Source: Catalinimonas alkaloidigena (GTDB lineage Bacteria; Bacteroidota; Bacteroidia; Cytophagales; Flexibacteraceae). Taken from it: a stretch of DNA of 64,000 bases. Both the position numbers and the translations under genes were made by a program. The stretch's first letter is position 1. Each line of letters begins with the position of its first letter. Below the pieces are notes generated by a model. It worked only from the letters and a program-made list of their open reading frames with translations. It did no database searches and had not been told where the DNA came from. Below, one piece after another: positions 8,194 to 16,898 of this stretch. Location: contig NZ_FNFO01000011.1 of the NCBI RefSeq assembly GCF_900100765.1, positions 248,001 to 312,000 of the forward strand, written 5' to 3'.

Positions 8194-8534
8194 GACTTCT
8201 CTTCGACCAAAATATCTCCTACAAAATCGTTAAGCAGCTTGCTACCGATTTTCCTGAGGCGAAACAGGTGCGTCACGTAGGATTAGAAGACGCCTCAGAC
8301 CTCGCTATATTTCAGTATGCGAAAGAACATGATTTCGCCATTGTGACTTTCGATGCCGACTTTGTTGACCTGCAAGTCATCAAAGGAAGCCCACCGAGCA
8401 TCATCTGGTTGAGAACCGGAAATCTGACCACTAAAGCTATCTCGGCACTGTTGCGTAAACATGCCCCTGTTATTCAGGAATTTATGGCTACTGCTGATGC
8501 AGGCGTCCTCGAGATTATTGATCGAGGGGAATAG
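8190..8534 (+). CDS. DUF5615 PIN-like toxin
   Basis: About 114 residues of the DUF5615 PIN-like nuclease family. Acidic residues expected at the metal site are seen: LRLLFDQNIS (Asp near residue 6), VGLEDASDLAIFQYA and IVTFDADFVDL (about 52-62). The family normally begins at xKLLFDxN, which places the start at TTG 8190, overlapping the DUF433 stop (TTGA junction). The in-frame ATG at 8142 lies inside DUF433 and would add 16 foreign residues. Together with DUF433 this forms a type II toxin-antitoxin module; RNase activity is the family expectation. Confidence 0.85.
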   Translation: MRLLFDQNISYKIVKQLATDFPEAKQVRHVGLEDASDLAIFQYAKEHDFAIVTFDADFVDLQVIKGSPPSIIWLRTGNLTTKAISALLRKHAPVIQEFMATADAGVLEIIDRGE

Positions 8535-8549
8535 ACGTCATCATTCCCA

Positions 8550-8573
8550 CCTCACATGTTCCGCCGGTACTGC
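8550..8573. repeat. Direct repeat, right copy (end of icmF)
   Basis: Right partner of 7876-7899. It covers the last codons and stop of icmF on the minus strand. The two copies bracket a ~650-bp block holding only the DUF433/DUF5615 pair. Confidence 0.65.
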
Positions 8574-11500
8574 CCGCCTACTTTGTAGAGTGCCGTCGAA
8601 AGTTGCCCGAGGGTGCAGACTTTGCCCGCTTCCATGAGGGCTTCGAAGACGTTGCCGTTGTCGATAGCGGTTTGCTGCAACTGTTGTAGGGCGGCGGGCG
8701 CTTCGGCTCGGTGGCGCGCCTGAAAGGCATCCCGTCCGGCGATGGCCGCTTCTTTCTCTTCCGGTGTTGAGCGGATCACCTCCTGCGGCAGGATCGTGGG
8801 CGAGCCCTGCGGATCGAGGAAGGTGTTGACGCCCACCAGCGGCAGGGCGCCCGTGTGCTTCTGCATCTCGTAGTGCATCGACTCCTCCTGAATTTTGCTG
8901 CGCTGGTACATCCGCTCCATCGCGCCCAGCACGCCGCCGCGTTCCGACAAACGGCGGAACTCCTGTAGTACCGCCTCTTCCACCAGATCGGTCAGTTCTT
9001 CGATGATGAACGCCCCCTGGAGGGGATTCTCGTTTCTGGCCAGCCCCAGTTCCTTGTTGATGATTAGCTGAATGGCCACCGCCCGGCGTACCGATTCTTC
9101 CGTCGGGGTGGTGATCGCTTCGTCGTAGGCGTTGGTGTGGAGCGAGTTACAGTTGTCGTAGATCGCCAGCAGTGCTTGTAAGGTGGTACGGATGTCGTTG
9201 AAGGCGATCTCCTGCGCGTGGAGCGACCGCCCCGACGTCTGAATGTGGTACTTCAGTTTCTGGCTGCGCTCGTTGCCCTTGTAGAGGTGGCGCATCGCCT
9301 TGGCCCAGAGGCGGCGTGCGACGCGGCCCAGCACGGCGTATTCGGGGTCCATCCCATTGGAGAAGAAGAACGAGAGGTTGGGCGCGAAGTCGTCGATGGC
9401 CATGCCTCGGCTCAGGTAGTACTCCACGAAGGTGAAGCCGTTGGCGAGCGTGAAAGCGAGCTGCGAAATGGGGTTGGCCCCCGCCTCGGCGATGTGGTAG
9501 CCGGAGATGGAGACGGAGTAGAAGTTGCGAACGCGGTGGTCGATGAAGTACTGCTGGATGTCGCCCATCATGCGGAGGGCAAACTCGGTCGAGAAGATGC
9601 AGGTGTTCTGTGCCTGGTCTTCTTTCAGGATGTCGGCCTGCACCGTGCCGCGCACCGCCTGGAGCGTGCGGGCTTTGATTTCAGCGTAGGTGGCTGCGTC
9701 CAGCACCTGGTCGCCGGTCACGCCCAGGAGCAGCAACCCGAGCCCGTCGTGGTCGGGGGGAAGTTGTCCCCGATAGGTAGGGCGGGCGAGGCCTTTTTCT
9801 TCGTAGATCCGGTTGATTTTCGCTTCCACCTCATCCTGAAGCCCCTGTTCCCGGATGTGCAATTCGCATTGCTGGTCAATGGCGGCGTGGAGGAAAAAGG
9901 CCAGCAGCATGGGGGCCGGACCGTTGATCGTCATGGAGACCGAGGTGCTGGGGTCGGCGAGGTTAAAACCCGAGTAGAGCCGTTTGGCGTCGTCGAGGTT
10001 GGCGATGGAGACGCCCGAGTTGCCGATCTTACCCCAGATGTCGGGCCGGTGGTCGGGGTCTTCGCCGTAGAGCGTCACCGAATCGAAGGCCGTGGAAAGC
10101 CGCTTGGCGGGCATTCCCTGCGAAAGGTAATGGAAACGTCGGTTGGTCCGTTCGGGACCGCCTTCGCCCGCGAACATCCGCGTCGGGTCCTCGCCTTCGC
10201 GTTTGAGGGGGAACACCCCGGCCGTGTAGGGAAAAAAGCCCGGCAGGTTCTCGGTGAGTTGCCAGCGCGTCAGGTCGCCCCAGTCTTCATAGCGGGGCAG
10301 CGCCACTTTCGGCACTTGCGTACCCGAAAGCGACGTGGTGTAGAGGTCCTGTTCGATCACCCGATTCCGCACCTGAAACCGGTATTTCTCCGCGCGGTAG
10401 CGTTCCCGGAGGTCGGGCCAGTCGCGCAGCCACTGCCGACAGTCCCCGTCCAGTTTTTCTTCCAGCCGTTGCGCCAAGGCTTCCAGCGCCGCCGGGTTCA
10501 CCGTTGTGGCCTGGGTGGTGCCTTCCACGCTTCCGGCGTGCGGGTCGTCGCCGTGGGTATGCGTCTCGTTGGCGCGCAGCAGGTCCAGCGTGCCGCGTAC
10601 CTGGTAAAGCTGCCGCGCCAGCCGGGATTGTTTTTCCACAAAGGCGTTGTAGTCCCGGCTCGCGTCGGCAATTTCGGCGAGGTAGCGGGTCCGTTCCGGC
10701 GGGATGATGTAGAGCGGTTCGGCATGCGCCACCTCTTCGGGAAACTGTGACTTTAACTGTTTTGCGCCGGTTTTCTCCACCACGAGTTCCATCACCTTCC
10801 GGTAGAGGGCGTTGGTGCCCGGATCATTGAATTGCGAGGCGATGGTCCCGAAAACGGGAAGTTCCTCGTCGGGCGTATCCCACTGAAGGCGGTTGCGCCG
10901 GACTTGCTTCCGCACGTCGCGCAGCGCATCGAGCGAGCCCCGTTTGTCGAACTTGTTGATGGCGATCAGGTCGGCGTAGTCGATCATGTCGATCTTTTCC
11001 AGTTGCGAGGCCGCCCCATAGTCCGAGGTCATCACGTAGAGCGACACGTCGCAGTGGTCGATGATTTCCGTATCCGACTGCCCGATGCCCGACGTCTCCA
11101 CGATGATGAAGTCGTAGTCGGCCGCTTTGCAGATGTCAATGGCGTCCTGCACATGACGGCTCAGCGCCAGGTTGCTCTGCCGGGTTGCGAGCGAACGCAT
11201 GTAGATGCGCGGATGATGAATGCTGTTCATCCGGATGCGGTCGCCCAGCAACGCCCCGCCCGTCCGGCGTCGGGACGGATCGACCGAGATGATGGCCAGC
11301 GTCTGGTCGCGCCCCGCCGAGCCGTCGAAGTCCAGCAGAAAGCGGCGCACCAGTTCGTCGACGAGCGACGACTTGCCAGCGCCGCCCGTGCCCGTGATGC
11401 CCAGCACCGGAATGATTTTTTGAGCGGAGCGTTGCGCTTCCAGCGACGCACGGAGGTCCTGAAATGCCTCGCCGTAGTTTTCTGCCACCGTGATGAGCTG

Positions 11501-12013
11501 CGCAATGGCTTTGGGATCGCGCTGCGTCAGTTGCGCTACCTCGCCGTTGACCTGCGTCGGCGTCTTGGTCGGGAAATCCGCCCGTTCCAGCAGGTCGTTG
11601 ATCATGCCCTGCAAGCCCATCTGCCGTCCGTCGTCGGGCGAGTAGAGGCGGTCGATGCCGTAGGCGTGCAGTTCCTCAATTTCCTGGGGCAAAATGGTGC
11701 CGCCGCCCCCGCCGAAAATCTTGATGTGACCCGCGCCGCGCTCGCGTAGCAGGTCGTACAGGTACTTGAAAAACTCCACGTGTCCGCCCTGGTACGAGGT
11801 GATGGCGATGGCCTGCGCATCTTCCTGAATGGCACAGTCAACAATCTCAGCGACGGAGCGGTTGTGGCCCAGGTGAATCACTTCCGCCCCGGAGGCCTGC
11901 AACAGGCGGCGCATCAGGTTGATGGCGGCGTCGTGCCCGTCGAACAGGCTGCCCGCCGTCACAATGCGAACGTGGTTGTTAAGTCGGTAGGGGGGGACGT
12001 CAACGGCAGACAT
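8552..12013 (-). CDS. icmF: Fused isobutyryl-CoA mutase IcmF
   Basis: 1153-residue adenosylcobalamin-dependent mutase interconverting isobutyryl-CoA and n-butyryl-CoA (related acyl-CoAs are possible). Domain order matches IcmF. An N-terminal B12-binding domain (1-150) carries [16 protein letters not shown] and SYQGGH. A MeaI-type G-protein chaperone domain follows, with P-loop GTGGAGKSS (about 208-216) and NKFD (about 350). The C-terminal mutase TIM barrel (about 590-1150) includes [20 protein letters not shown] and [13 protein letters not shown]. Length is typical. It stands as a single gene whose end sits at a direct repeat. It likely works in branched-chain amino acid or fatty acid catabolism. 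A TAGTTTTG box is 26 bp before the start. Confidence 0.95.
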   Translation of the reverse strand: MSAVDVPPYRLNNHVRIVTAGSLFDGHDAAINLMRRLLQASGAEVIHLGHNRSVAEIVDCAIQEDAQAIAITSYQGGHVEFFKYLYDLLRERGAGHIKIFGGGGGTILPQEIEELHAYGIDRLYSPDDGRQMGLQGMINDLLERADFPTKTPTQVNGEVAQLTQRDPKAIAQLITVAENYGEAFQDLRASLEAQRSAQKIIPVLGITGTGGAGKSSLVDELVRRFLLDFDGSAGRDQTLAIISVDPSRRRTGGALLGDRIRMNSIHHPRIYMRSLATRQSNLALSRHVQDAIDICKAADYDFIIVETSGIGQSDTEIIDHCDVSLYVMTSDYGAASQLEKIDMIDYADLIAINKFDKRGSLDALRDVRKQVRRNRLQWDTPDEELPVFGTIASQFNDPGTNALYRKVMELVVEKTGAKQLKSQFPEEVAHAEPLYIIPPERTRYLAEIADASRDYNAFVEKQSRLARQLYQVRGTLDLLRANETHTHGDDPHAGSVEGTTQATTVNPAALEALAQRLEEKLDGDCRQWLRDWPDLRERYRAEKYRFQVRNRVIEQDLYTTSLSGTQVPKVALPRYEDWGDLTRWQLTENLPGFFPYTAGVFPLKREGEDPTRMFAGEGGPERTNRRFHYLSQGMPAKRLSTAFDSVTLYGEDPDHRPDIWGKIGNSGVSIANLDDAKRLYSGFNLADPSTSVSMTINGPAPMLLAFFLHAAIDQQCELHIREQGLQDEVEAKINRIYEEKGLARPTYRGQLPPDHDGLGLLLLGVTGDQVLDAATYAEIKARTLQAVRGTVQADILKEDQAQNTCIFSTEFALRMMGDIQQYFIDHRVRNFYSVSISGYHIAEAGANPISQLAFTLANGFTFVEYYLSRGMAIDDFAPNLSFFFSNGMDPEYAVLGRVARRLWAKAMRHLYKGNERSQKLKYHIQTSGRSLHAQEIAFNDIRTTLQALLAIYDNCNSLHTNAYDEAITTPTEESVRRAVAIQLIINKELGLARNENPLQGAFIIEELTDLVEEAVLQEFRRLSERGGVLGAMERMYQRSKIQEESMHYEMQKHTGALPLVGVNTFLDPQGSPTILPQEVIRSTPEEKEAAIAGRDAFQARHRAEAPAALQQLQQTAIDNGNVFEALMEAGKVCTLGQLSTALYKVGGQYRRNM

Positions 12014-12038
12014 GGGGGTAGGGTGGTTTGGTGTGTAA

Positions 12039-12046
12039 CAAAACTA
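12039..12046 (-). promoter_or_regulatory. -7 box of icmF promoter
   Basis: On the minus strand TAGTTTTG matches the Bacteroidota -7 consensus TAnnTTTG and lies 26 bp before the icmF start codon. No clear -33 TTG is seen at the expected distance. Confidence 0.4.
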
Positions 12047-12200
12047 CCAAAAACGGGACGGATCGGGCTAGGGTCATGGTCATGGTCAGGAACGGGAAGT
12101 TGTATTACAAAAAAAACGTCGTAAGTTCCGGATCAGAAGTATAGTTCATAGAGGCTTTTGCGTTGTTCATCCGTATCCCTTTCTCCTGATTTCCTTGCCT

Positions 12201-12959
12201 ATGAACCGTTATTTTTTACTCGCCTCCCTCTGCTTCCTGTCTGTCTCTGCCTCAGCCCAATCGCTACGGTTTTATGCCACCGTGCAGGGCAACTATCAGT
12301 TTGTTTTCCCTCGACAGATACGAGAGGCCTTTTCCATTTTCGAAGGAGAGGAAACACCAGGAATCGATATCGATTGGACGCCGGGTATCTACTATCGTAG
12401 TCGTTATCAAGCTGGTAAACCGGGGTGTGGTTTCGGGGGACAGGTGGAGTGGAGTCGGGGTCAACGCGTTTCTGTGCGCACCGGTATCCAGATAGATCAG
12501 CTACGGTATCAAGTTAAATTTTCGTCGTACGATAGCGATGGAAGCAAGGGAGAAGGAAAAAGCAGCTACAAACGTACGTTGCTGACGATTCCTTTGCTCG
12601 TACAGTACCAGGAAGAAAGAAATCGTTTTGCTTTCTTCGCCGGACCGGCATGGTGTGGATTTATGGCCTACTCCTCTGAGAGCGAAGCCACCACAACCGA
12701 AGCCGACGGTACCGTGACTAGTTCCAACTTTGTCGGCAGGTCCAGGTCTTCGGCTTTGTACGTCAAGCGTCTACAGGGCATAGTGGGCGTACGGTATCAC
12801 ATAGCCAAGCGTTGGACGATTGATTTTTCTTATGCACATACGTTAGTCACATACGATTCCAACAAGCCTGTAAAGGAGGTAACAGACATATTTTGGCAAA
12901 CCTCACCCAATCCTAACTTCCTCACGCTGGGTACTTCTTTTCGGATCGCGGCTTTGTGA
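12201..12959 (+). CDS. Outer-membrane beta-barrel protein, paralogue 1
   Basis: 252-residue predicted outer-membrane beta-barrel of the small porin-like type common in Bacteroidota. The signal peptide is residues 1-20 (MNRYFLLASLCFLSVSASAQ). The body alternates short amphipathic strands, for example RNRFAFFAGPAWCGFM, LQGIVGVRYHIAKRWTIDFS and FLTLGTSFRIAAL at the C-terminus, which ends with a barrel-closing strand. ATG 12201 is chosen over a TTG two codons upstream. A close but broken paralogue follows at 12988. Function beyond being a barrel is unknown. Confidence 0.75.
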   Translation: MNRYFLLASLCFLSVSASAQSLRFYATVQGNYQFVFPRQIREAFSIFEGEETPGIDIDWTPGIYYRSRYQAGKPGCGFGGQVEWSRGQRVSVRTGIQIDQLRYQVKFSSYDSDGSKGEGKSSYKRTLLTIPLLVQYQEERNRFAFFAGPAWCGFMAYSSESEATTTEADGTVTSSNFVGRSRSSALYVKRLQGIVGVRYHIAKRWTIDFSYAHTLVTYDSNKPVKEVTDIFWQTSPNPNFLTLGTSFRIAAL

Positions 12960-12987
12960 GAAAAATCGATCTCTATCCTCTTTTCAT

Positions 12988-13751
12988 ATGAACCGTCACT
13001 TTTTACTCGCCTCCCTCTGCTGCCTATCTATCTCAGCCTCGGCTCAATCGTTGCGGGTCTACGCCACCGTGCAAGGCAACGATCATGTACCGACGCCCCG
13101 GCATGTGGAGGCAGATATACAATACCTGCCAGGGAAAATTCTCCCTCGGTCAACCATGAAAATGACACGTATTACCGCGGTAAGCCGGGCTATGGCGTAG
13201 GTCTGCAACTGGAAACGCAACTTCCTCTGCGTCTTAGCCTCAGGACGGGGGGCTTCTTCGATCGCTTACGCTACGCACTGGGTTACACCGATGTAGCTTC
13301 TGATGGTAGTCAACGAGAGGGCACCACGGATGTAAAGAGCGTGTTTGTGACGGTTCCTCTTTTGATTCAGTATCAGGAAAAAGGCGAGCGCATTACCTTC
13401 TTTGCCGGCCCGGCCTTCGGAGGATATGTAGACAATGCTTTGAAAAGTGAAGCGACTTTCACGGAACCGGACGATACGGTGAGGACAAGCTCTTTACCAT
13501 ATTCAAGCCCTAGGTCATCCATTTTTTACATCAAACGGCTTCAAGGAGTCATCGGAGTGCGCTACCATGTAGCTTCGAGATGGACGCTTGATCTAACCTA
13601 TGCCCATACCTTACTTAAGCACACACCTGACTCTTATGACGTTGGAGAGGCATTTCTACAGGAAAGACCGAATCCCAACTTTTTCACGCTGGGTACTTCG
13701 TTCCAGTTGATGGCTGGGCGAGAAGGATTTCACTCAAATGCTTGCCCATGA
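12988..13751 (+). pseudogene. Outer-membrane beta-barrel paralogue 2, frameshifted
   Basis: Tandem duplicate of the preceding gene with the same signal peptide pattern (MNRHFLLASLCCLSISASAQ) and matching blocks LQGVIGVRYHVASRWTLDL and NFFTLGTSFQL. The first frame runs from 12988 and stops at 13200. The matching sequence continues in another frame from about 13131 (reading NDTYYRGKPGYGVG from 13161) to 13751. The shift lies near a purine run at 13132-13138 and equals one missing base (or two extra). This may be a true pseudogene, a slippage-prone site, or a sequencing error. The C-terminal extension after TLGTSFQL differs from paralogue 1. Confidence 0.75.
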
Positions 13752-13881
13752 ACTGTCGCTTTCTACTTTTACCCCATACCATCCTGATTTTACCCCGCCC
13801 CGTGTTGCCGCCGGTGGCCCTCGTCTGCGTGGCTTTGCGCTGGAAGTGGGGGTGGCCTACCGTTTCGGGGCGCAACCGTAG
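13711..13881 (+). pseudogene. 3' remnant of another outer-membrane barrel gene
   Basis: An open frame without its own start reads through ELSLSTFTPYHPDF and GPRLRGFALEVGVAYRFGAQ to a TAG at 13879. The last part is a typical C-terminal barrel strand ending in Phe (VGVAYRF). It is in a different frame from paralogue 2 and overlaps its end, suggesting the duplicate was fused by deletion into the tail of a third barrel gene. Confidence 0.45.
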
Positions 13882-13955
13882 GAAACAGGTCACATGTTGT
13901 GGCGGATAAACAACTGGCGACGATTTTTCGTTAAGAGGGGAAACATCTGTTCATC

Positions 13956-14792
13956 ATGAAACTGAAGTTACCTTCCATACTTTCTGTCTTCACCCTTTTC
14001 GCGGCCACGTCGGTCGGCTACGCGCAGTCGGAGCAACCTCCGCAACCGTTGCGCATCGATACCGTCCAAACGGTTGTGCAACAACCCAATGCCGCCCAGC
14101 CGGATCGGATTCCGACCGACAAAGGGGCCATGTCCATTCACCCGATTCTGCACAGCAGTCTGGTGATTCAGTGGAACGGCCAGACCATATATTCCGATCC
14201 GTACGGTGGAGCCGAGCTTTTCAACAAGGTGCCGGCTCCCGACCTGGTGCTGATTACCGACATCCACGGCGATCACCTCCATCCCGAAACCCTGAAGGAA
14301 CTGGATCTGTCGCACGCGGAGCTGATTGCCCCGAAAGCCGTGCTCGACCAGTTGGGCGACATCAACTTCAAGCAAACGCACGAGCTGGCCAACGGCGAGG
14401 CCCTCACCTGGCAGGGCATCCGCGTCGAGGCCATTCCGATGTACAACCTGCCCGAATCGCCCGACTCCCGGCATACGCGAGGGCGGGGCAACGGCTACGT
14501 GCTCACGCTGGGGGGCAAGCGCGTCTACATTTCGGGCGATACCGAAGACATTCCCGAGATGCGGCAACTGAAAAACATCGACGTGGCGTTTGTCTGCATG
14601 AATTTGCCCTACACCATGGACGTGGCGCATGCTGCCAGCGCGGTGCTGGCGTTCAAACCTAAAATCGTGTATCCGTTTCACTTTCGTGGTGGGGAAGGGA
14701 AACTGAGCGACGTGGAGAAGTTTAAGTCGCTGGTCACCAAACAGGACCCCAACATCGACGTACGCCTCCGCGACTGGTATCCCGTACAATAG
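13956..14792 (+). CDS. Secreted MBL-fold metal-dependent hydrolase (UlaG-like)
   Basis: 278 residues. A signal peptide (about 1-23, ending VGYAQ) precedes a metallo-beta-lactamase fold of the compact UlaG/YtnP-like type. Metal ligands are visible in TDIHGDHLHPETL (about 98-110), in YISGDTEDIPEM (about 193-204, the conserved Asp) and in the final YPFHFRGGEGK (about 239-249, His). The partner His after the second strand is not obvious. A terminator follows at 14822-14851. Substrate unknown; export suggests hydrolysis of an ester, lactone or phosphodiester in the periplasm. Confidence 0.85.
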   Translation: MKLKLPSILSVFTLFAATSVGYAQSEQPPQPLRIDTVQTVVQQPNAAQPDRIPTDKGAMSIHPILHSSLVIQWNGQTIYSDPYGGAELFNKVPAPDLVLITDIHGDHLHPETLKELDLSHAELIAPKAVLDQLGDINFKQTHELANGEALTWQGIRVEAIPMYNLPESPDSRHTRGRGNGYVLTLGGKRVYISGDTEDIPEMRQLKNIDVAFVCMNLPYTMDVAHAASAVLAFKPKIVYPFHFRGGEGKLSDVEKFKSLVTKQDPNIDVRLRDWYPVQ

Positions 14793-14821
14793 CAGCACCC
14801 ACAGGCCAACTTTCGCCATTT

Positions 14822-14851
14822 TCCGGTTTCTGGCAGGAGACCGGATTTTTT
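14822..14851 (+). terminator. Intrinsic terminator
   Basis: TCCGGT (14822-14827) pairs with ACCGGA (14840-14845), followed by six T residues. It ends the MBL hydrolase transcript. Confidence 0.75.
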
Positions 14852-15099
14852 ATGCGCGAAGAGGGCTGCGCCAGGGGCCGCTACGACGCTGATCCGAAGC
14901 AATACTTGACGTAGTGTTACAGCGATAGATTAAGGTTAATTAATTGATTTTCAGTTGGTTGGTGGAAGAGTTTTCTGAGGTTTTCGCCGGGTGGGCTAAC
15001 CCTTTACGCAGCGCTACGTAAAGAACCCTATACCTCCACAAGGTGCAGCCTCTTGGTGTACCGGGAGGTTTTTTTATAGGTATATAAATTTTTACAACT
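14852..15099 (+). ncRNA. Candidate small RNA or leader with terminator-like end
   Basis: No gene is visible between the MBL terminator and the next start at 15100, yet the stretch ends in its own terminator-like structure. CTTTACG (15002-15008) pairs with CGTAAAG (15017-15023). Then ACCTCC (15032-15037) pairs with GGAGGT (15064-15069), followed by a run of Ts to 15075. The T-run is only 24 bp before the small secreted-protein gene. It could be the end of a short transcript starting after 14852, or an attenuator leader of that gene. No promoter was identified. Confidence 0.35.
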
Positions 15100-15417
15100 A
15101 TGTTAACCCGAATTGCCTTTACTTTACTTCTTATAGGCGCTAGCGTCACATTTGTCCAGGCCCAGAGTACGTCCGATTCCTCGTTTGTCGAAGACGACTG
15201 GTCGTTCGATATGGTAGAGGAAGACACCACCCAGCAGATGACGACGCCAGCCGACGAGTACGGTGAATTTAGCAACCGTACCGCCACTGTTGAAGACTCG
15301 GTCGATAACGGACGCGATGTCGTCGTGATGGAACCGGAACAACCGGCCGAACGTCGGCGTGGTCCTTTCCAGATTTTGTCGACCCCGACACCCGCGTCTC
15401 CGAGCCGCATTCCGTAA
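15100..15417 (+). CDS. Small secreted acidic protein of unknown function
   Basis: 105 residues. A clear signal peptide (about 1-21, ending VQAQ) is followed by a low-complexity, Asp/Glu/Ser/Thr-rich mature part and a basic patch AERRRGPF, ending in Pro/Ser-rich sequence. No family recognised. It has its own upstream hairpin structure and downstream terminator, so it appears to be an independent small gene. Confidence 0.55.
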   Translation: MLTRIAFTLLLIGASVTFVQAQSTSDSSFVEDDWSFDMVEEDTTQQMTTPADEYGEFSNRTATVEDSVDNGRDVVVMEPEQPAERRRGPFQILSTPTPASPSRIP

Positions 15418-15446
15418 CGGAAACGTTATCGCTTTAAACCTACTGC

Positions 15447-15473
15447 CTCACGCCACCGCGTGGGGTTTTTTTA
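15447..15473 (+). terminator. Intrinsic terminator
   Basis: CCTCACGC (15447-15454) pairs with GCGTGGGG (15459-15466), with one G-T pair, followed by seven T residues. Confidence 0.8.
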
Positions 15474-15500
15474 TGGCCATTCCGTCTAATGTGACGGCAA

Positions 15501-15905
15501 TTAAACCTCAGGGTCAGCGGACGGGGCAGCCTTCTGTTGGATGGCGTGTTCGTGCGATGCGGTGGCGCGTTCCTGCCGCATTTCCAGCGATAAAAAGTAG
15601 TTCAAGCCCGTTCGGATCACCGCAATGGCGCCCAGCTTGCCGATCTGTTCCCAGCTCGGGGCAACCGCTGTCGACAGAATGTCGGCTCCCAGCTGGAACT
15701 CCAGCGCCAGGGCAAGGTAACGCGCCAGCACCAGCCGGATTGCGGTAAAGTTGTGCGTCTGTTTCGAAGCGATGGCGCGCCCGAACTGCACGATGGCCAG
15801 CACCACGCCCAAGGCAACGATCAGCGCGCCGGTGGTTTCAATGCCCAGTTTGAGCCACTGGACGGCTTCTACAATGAGCGATTCAATCGAGTAGGTTTCT
15901 TCCAT
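15501..15905 (-). CDS. DUF1622 membrane protein
   Basis: About 134 residues. It matches the DUF1622 family: a helix SIESLIVEAVQWLKLGIETTG, a transmembrane segment ALIVALGVVLAIVQFGRAI (about 28-46), then RLVLARYLALALEFQLGADIL (about 60-80), a motif characteristic of the family. The start at 15905 (MEETYS) is preferred to an upstream in-frame ATG that would run into the preceding gene. It is 22 bp downstream of the broken HPP-family gene on the same strand, so the two were probably an operon. Function unknown; possibly an inner-membrane transport accessory. Confidence 0.85.
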   Translation of the reverse strand: MEETYSIESLIVEAVQWLKLGIETTGALIVALGVVLAIVQFGRAIASKQTHNFTAIRLVLARYLALALEFQLGADILSTAVAPSWEQIGKLGAIAVIRTGLNYFLSLEMRQERATASHEHAIQQKAAPSADPEV

Positions 15906-15927
15906 AATCAGAGTAACGACGTGGCGA

Positions 15928-16430
15928 TCAAGGGGTTCGGCGGGTAAAGCGTGTGTACTGCCACAACACAAACCGCTGCAATGCGATCAGGACCACCACC
16001 AGACCGACGGCCAGGCCAAACAGCAGCAGCGCACGGGTTTCCTGCCCCGGAACGCAAAGCTCAGCGCGGTAGAAACGGCCGGCGGATGCATGGCGTCCAC
16101 GCTCACCATCAGCACGATGGTCAGGAGCATCGCCAGGCTGGCAGCCCAGTAGTTAGGCCCGATCAGCCGTTCGGCCAGAAATCCGACGCTCGCGGCGGCC
16201 ACCTGCGCCAGCAGCAGCGTGCGCATGCGGTTGGTGCGGTGGTCGGGTGCCAGGTAGATTAGAAAGGCGCTGGATGGCAGCGACGAAAACAGAAGGCGCT
16301 GACTGCTGAACATTTCGAGCATGACCAGCACCACCAGTACGACCACCGTCGGCAGTAGCGCTAGTTGTAACTCATCGCGAATGCTGAACTGTGTCCGACC
16401 GAGCGAACGGGAATTAATGGGAGTGGCCAT
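15928..16430 (-). pseudogene. HPP-family membrane protein with a one-base frameshift
   Basis: Reads as an HPP-family integral membrane protein: SIRDELQLALLPTVVVLVVL, transmembrane helices, and the signature DAMHPPAVSTALSFAF (about residues 112-127). Directly after this the frame changes: the reading frame from 16430 continues into nonsense and stops at 15987. The other frame continues sensibly as GQETRALLLFGLAVGLVVV to a stop at 15928-15930. The break is at a run of four C at 16045-16048 and is repaired by one added base, giving 167 residues. It is either a real lesion or a sequencing error. HPP proteins include nitrite transporters in plants; the role here is unknown. Confidence 0.8.
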
Positions 16431-16898
16431 AATGCACCCCGGTTTACGTCGCTGGCACGGTTACGGTTCGGGAAATGCGTTCTTTCAAGGAGCAATCACA
16501 GAGCGATGGAAACGCTTCGGCCCTTACCGACCCACGGAATCAGACGCGGCACGCCGGGAGATACGTTCAGAGAATATGTTGGTTTTTTTGAGTGGGGTTT
16601 GGGGGAAGTTGAGCGTGGGGTTGTCGTAAGAGTAGATTATATCGACAAATCAATCGAAACGCTTTGGGCTTCGCCTTCGGTGCCCGGGTGGCGTTGAGCC
16701 GTAGACCGCGCGATTGACCAGCGCTACGGTGGATTCGAACAACCATTTGAGCGAGGAAGGCTGGATTTTTTGAGGGAAGAGGATCGGGTTGATGTCCTGA
16801 CATTTTTAGGCGCATGCGTTCGCCACTTTTGAGTGAAGGGCCACTTGAGTGAGCCCCGTCTGACTACGCATTTATTTCACCTCCATAATTTCCGTTTT
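16431..16898. other. Intergenic region upstream of the PL11 gene
   Basis: 468 bp between the divergent HPP-family and rhamnogalacturonan lyase genes. Several short open frames exist on both strands but none has protein-like composition or a recognisable family. No promoter, terminator or repeat was identified with confidence. Confidence 0.3.

Noticed and set aside
9218-11749. Long plus-strand open frames opposite icmF
   Set aside because: Antisense shadows of a well-conserved gene with no recognisable domains.
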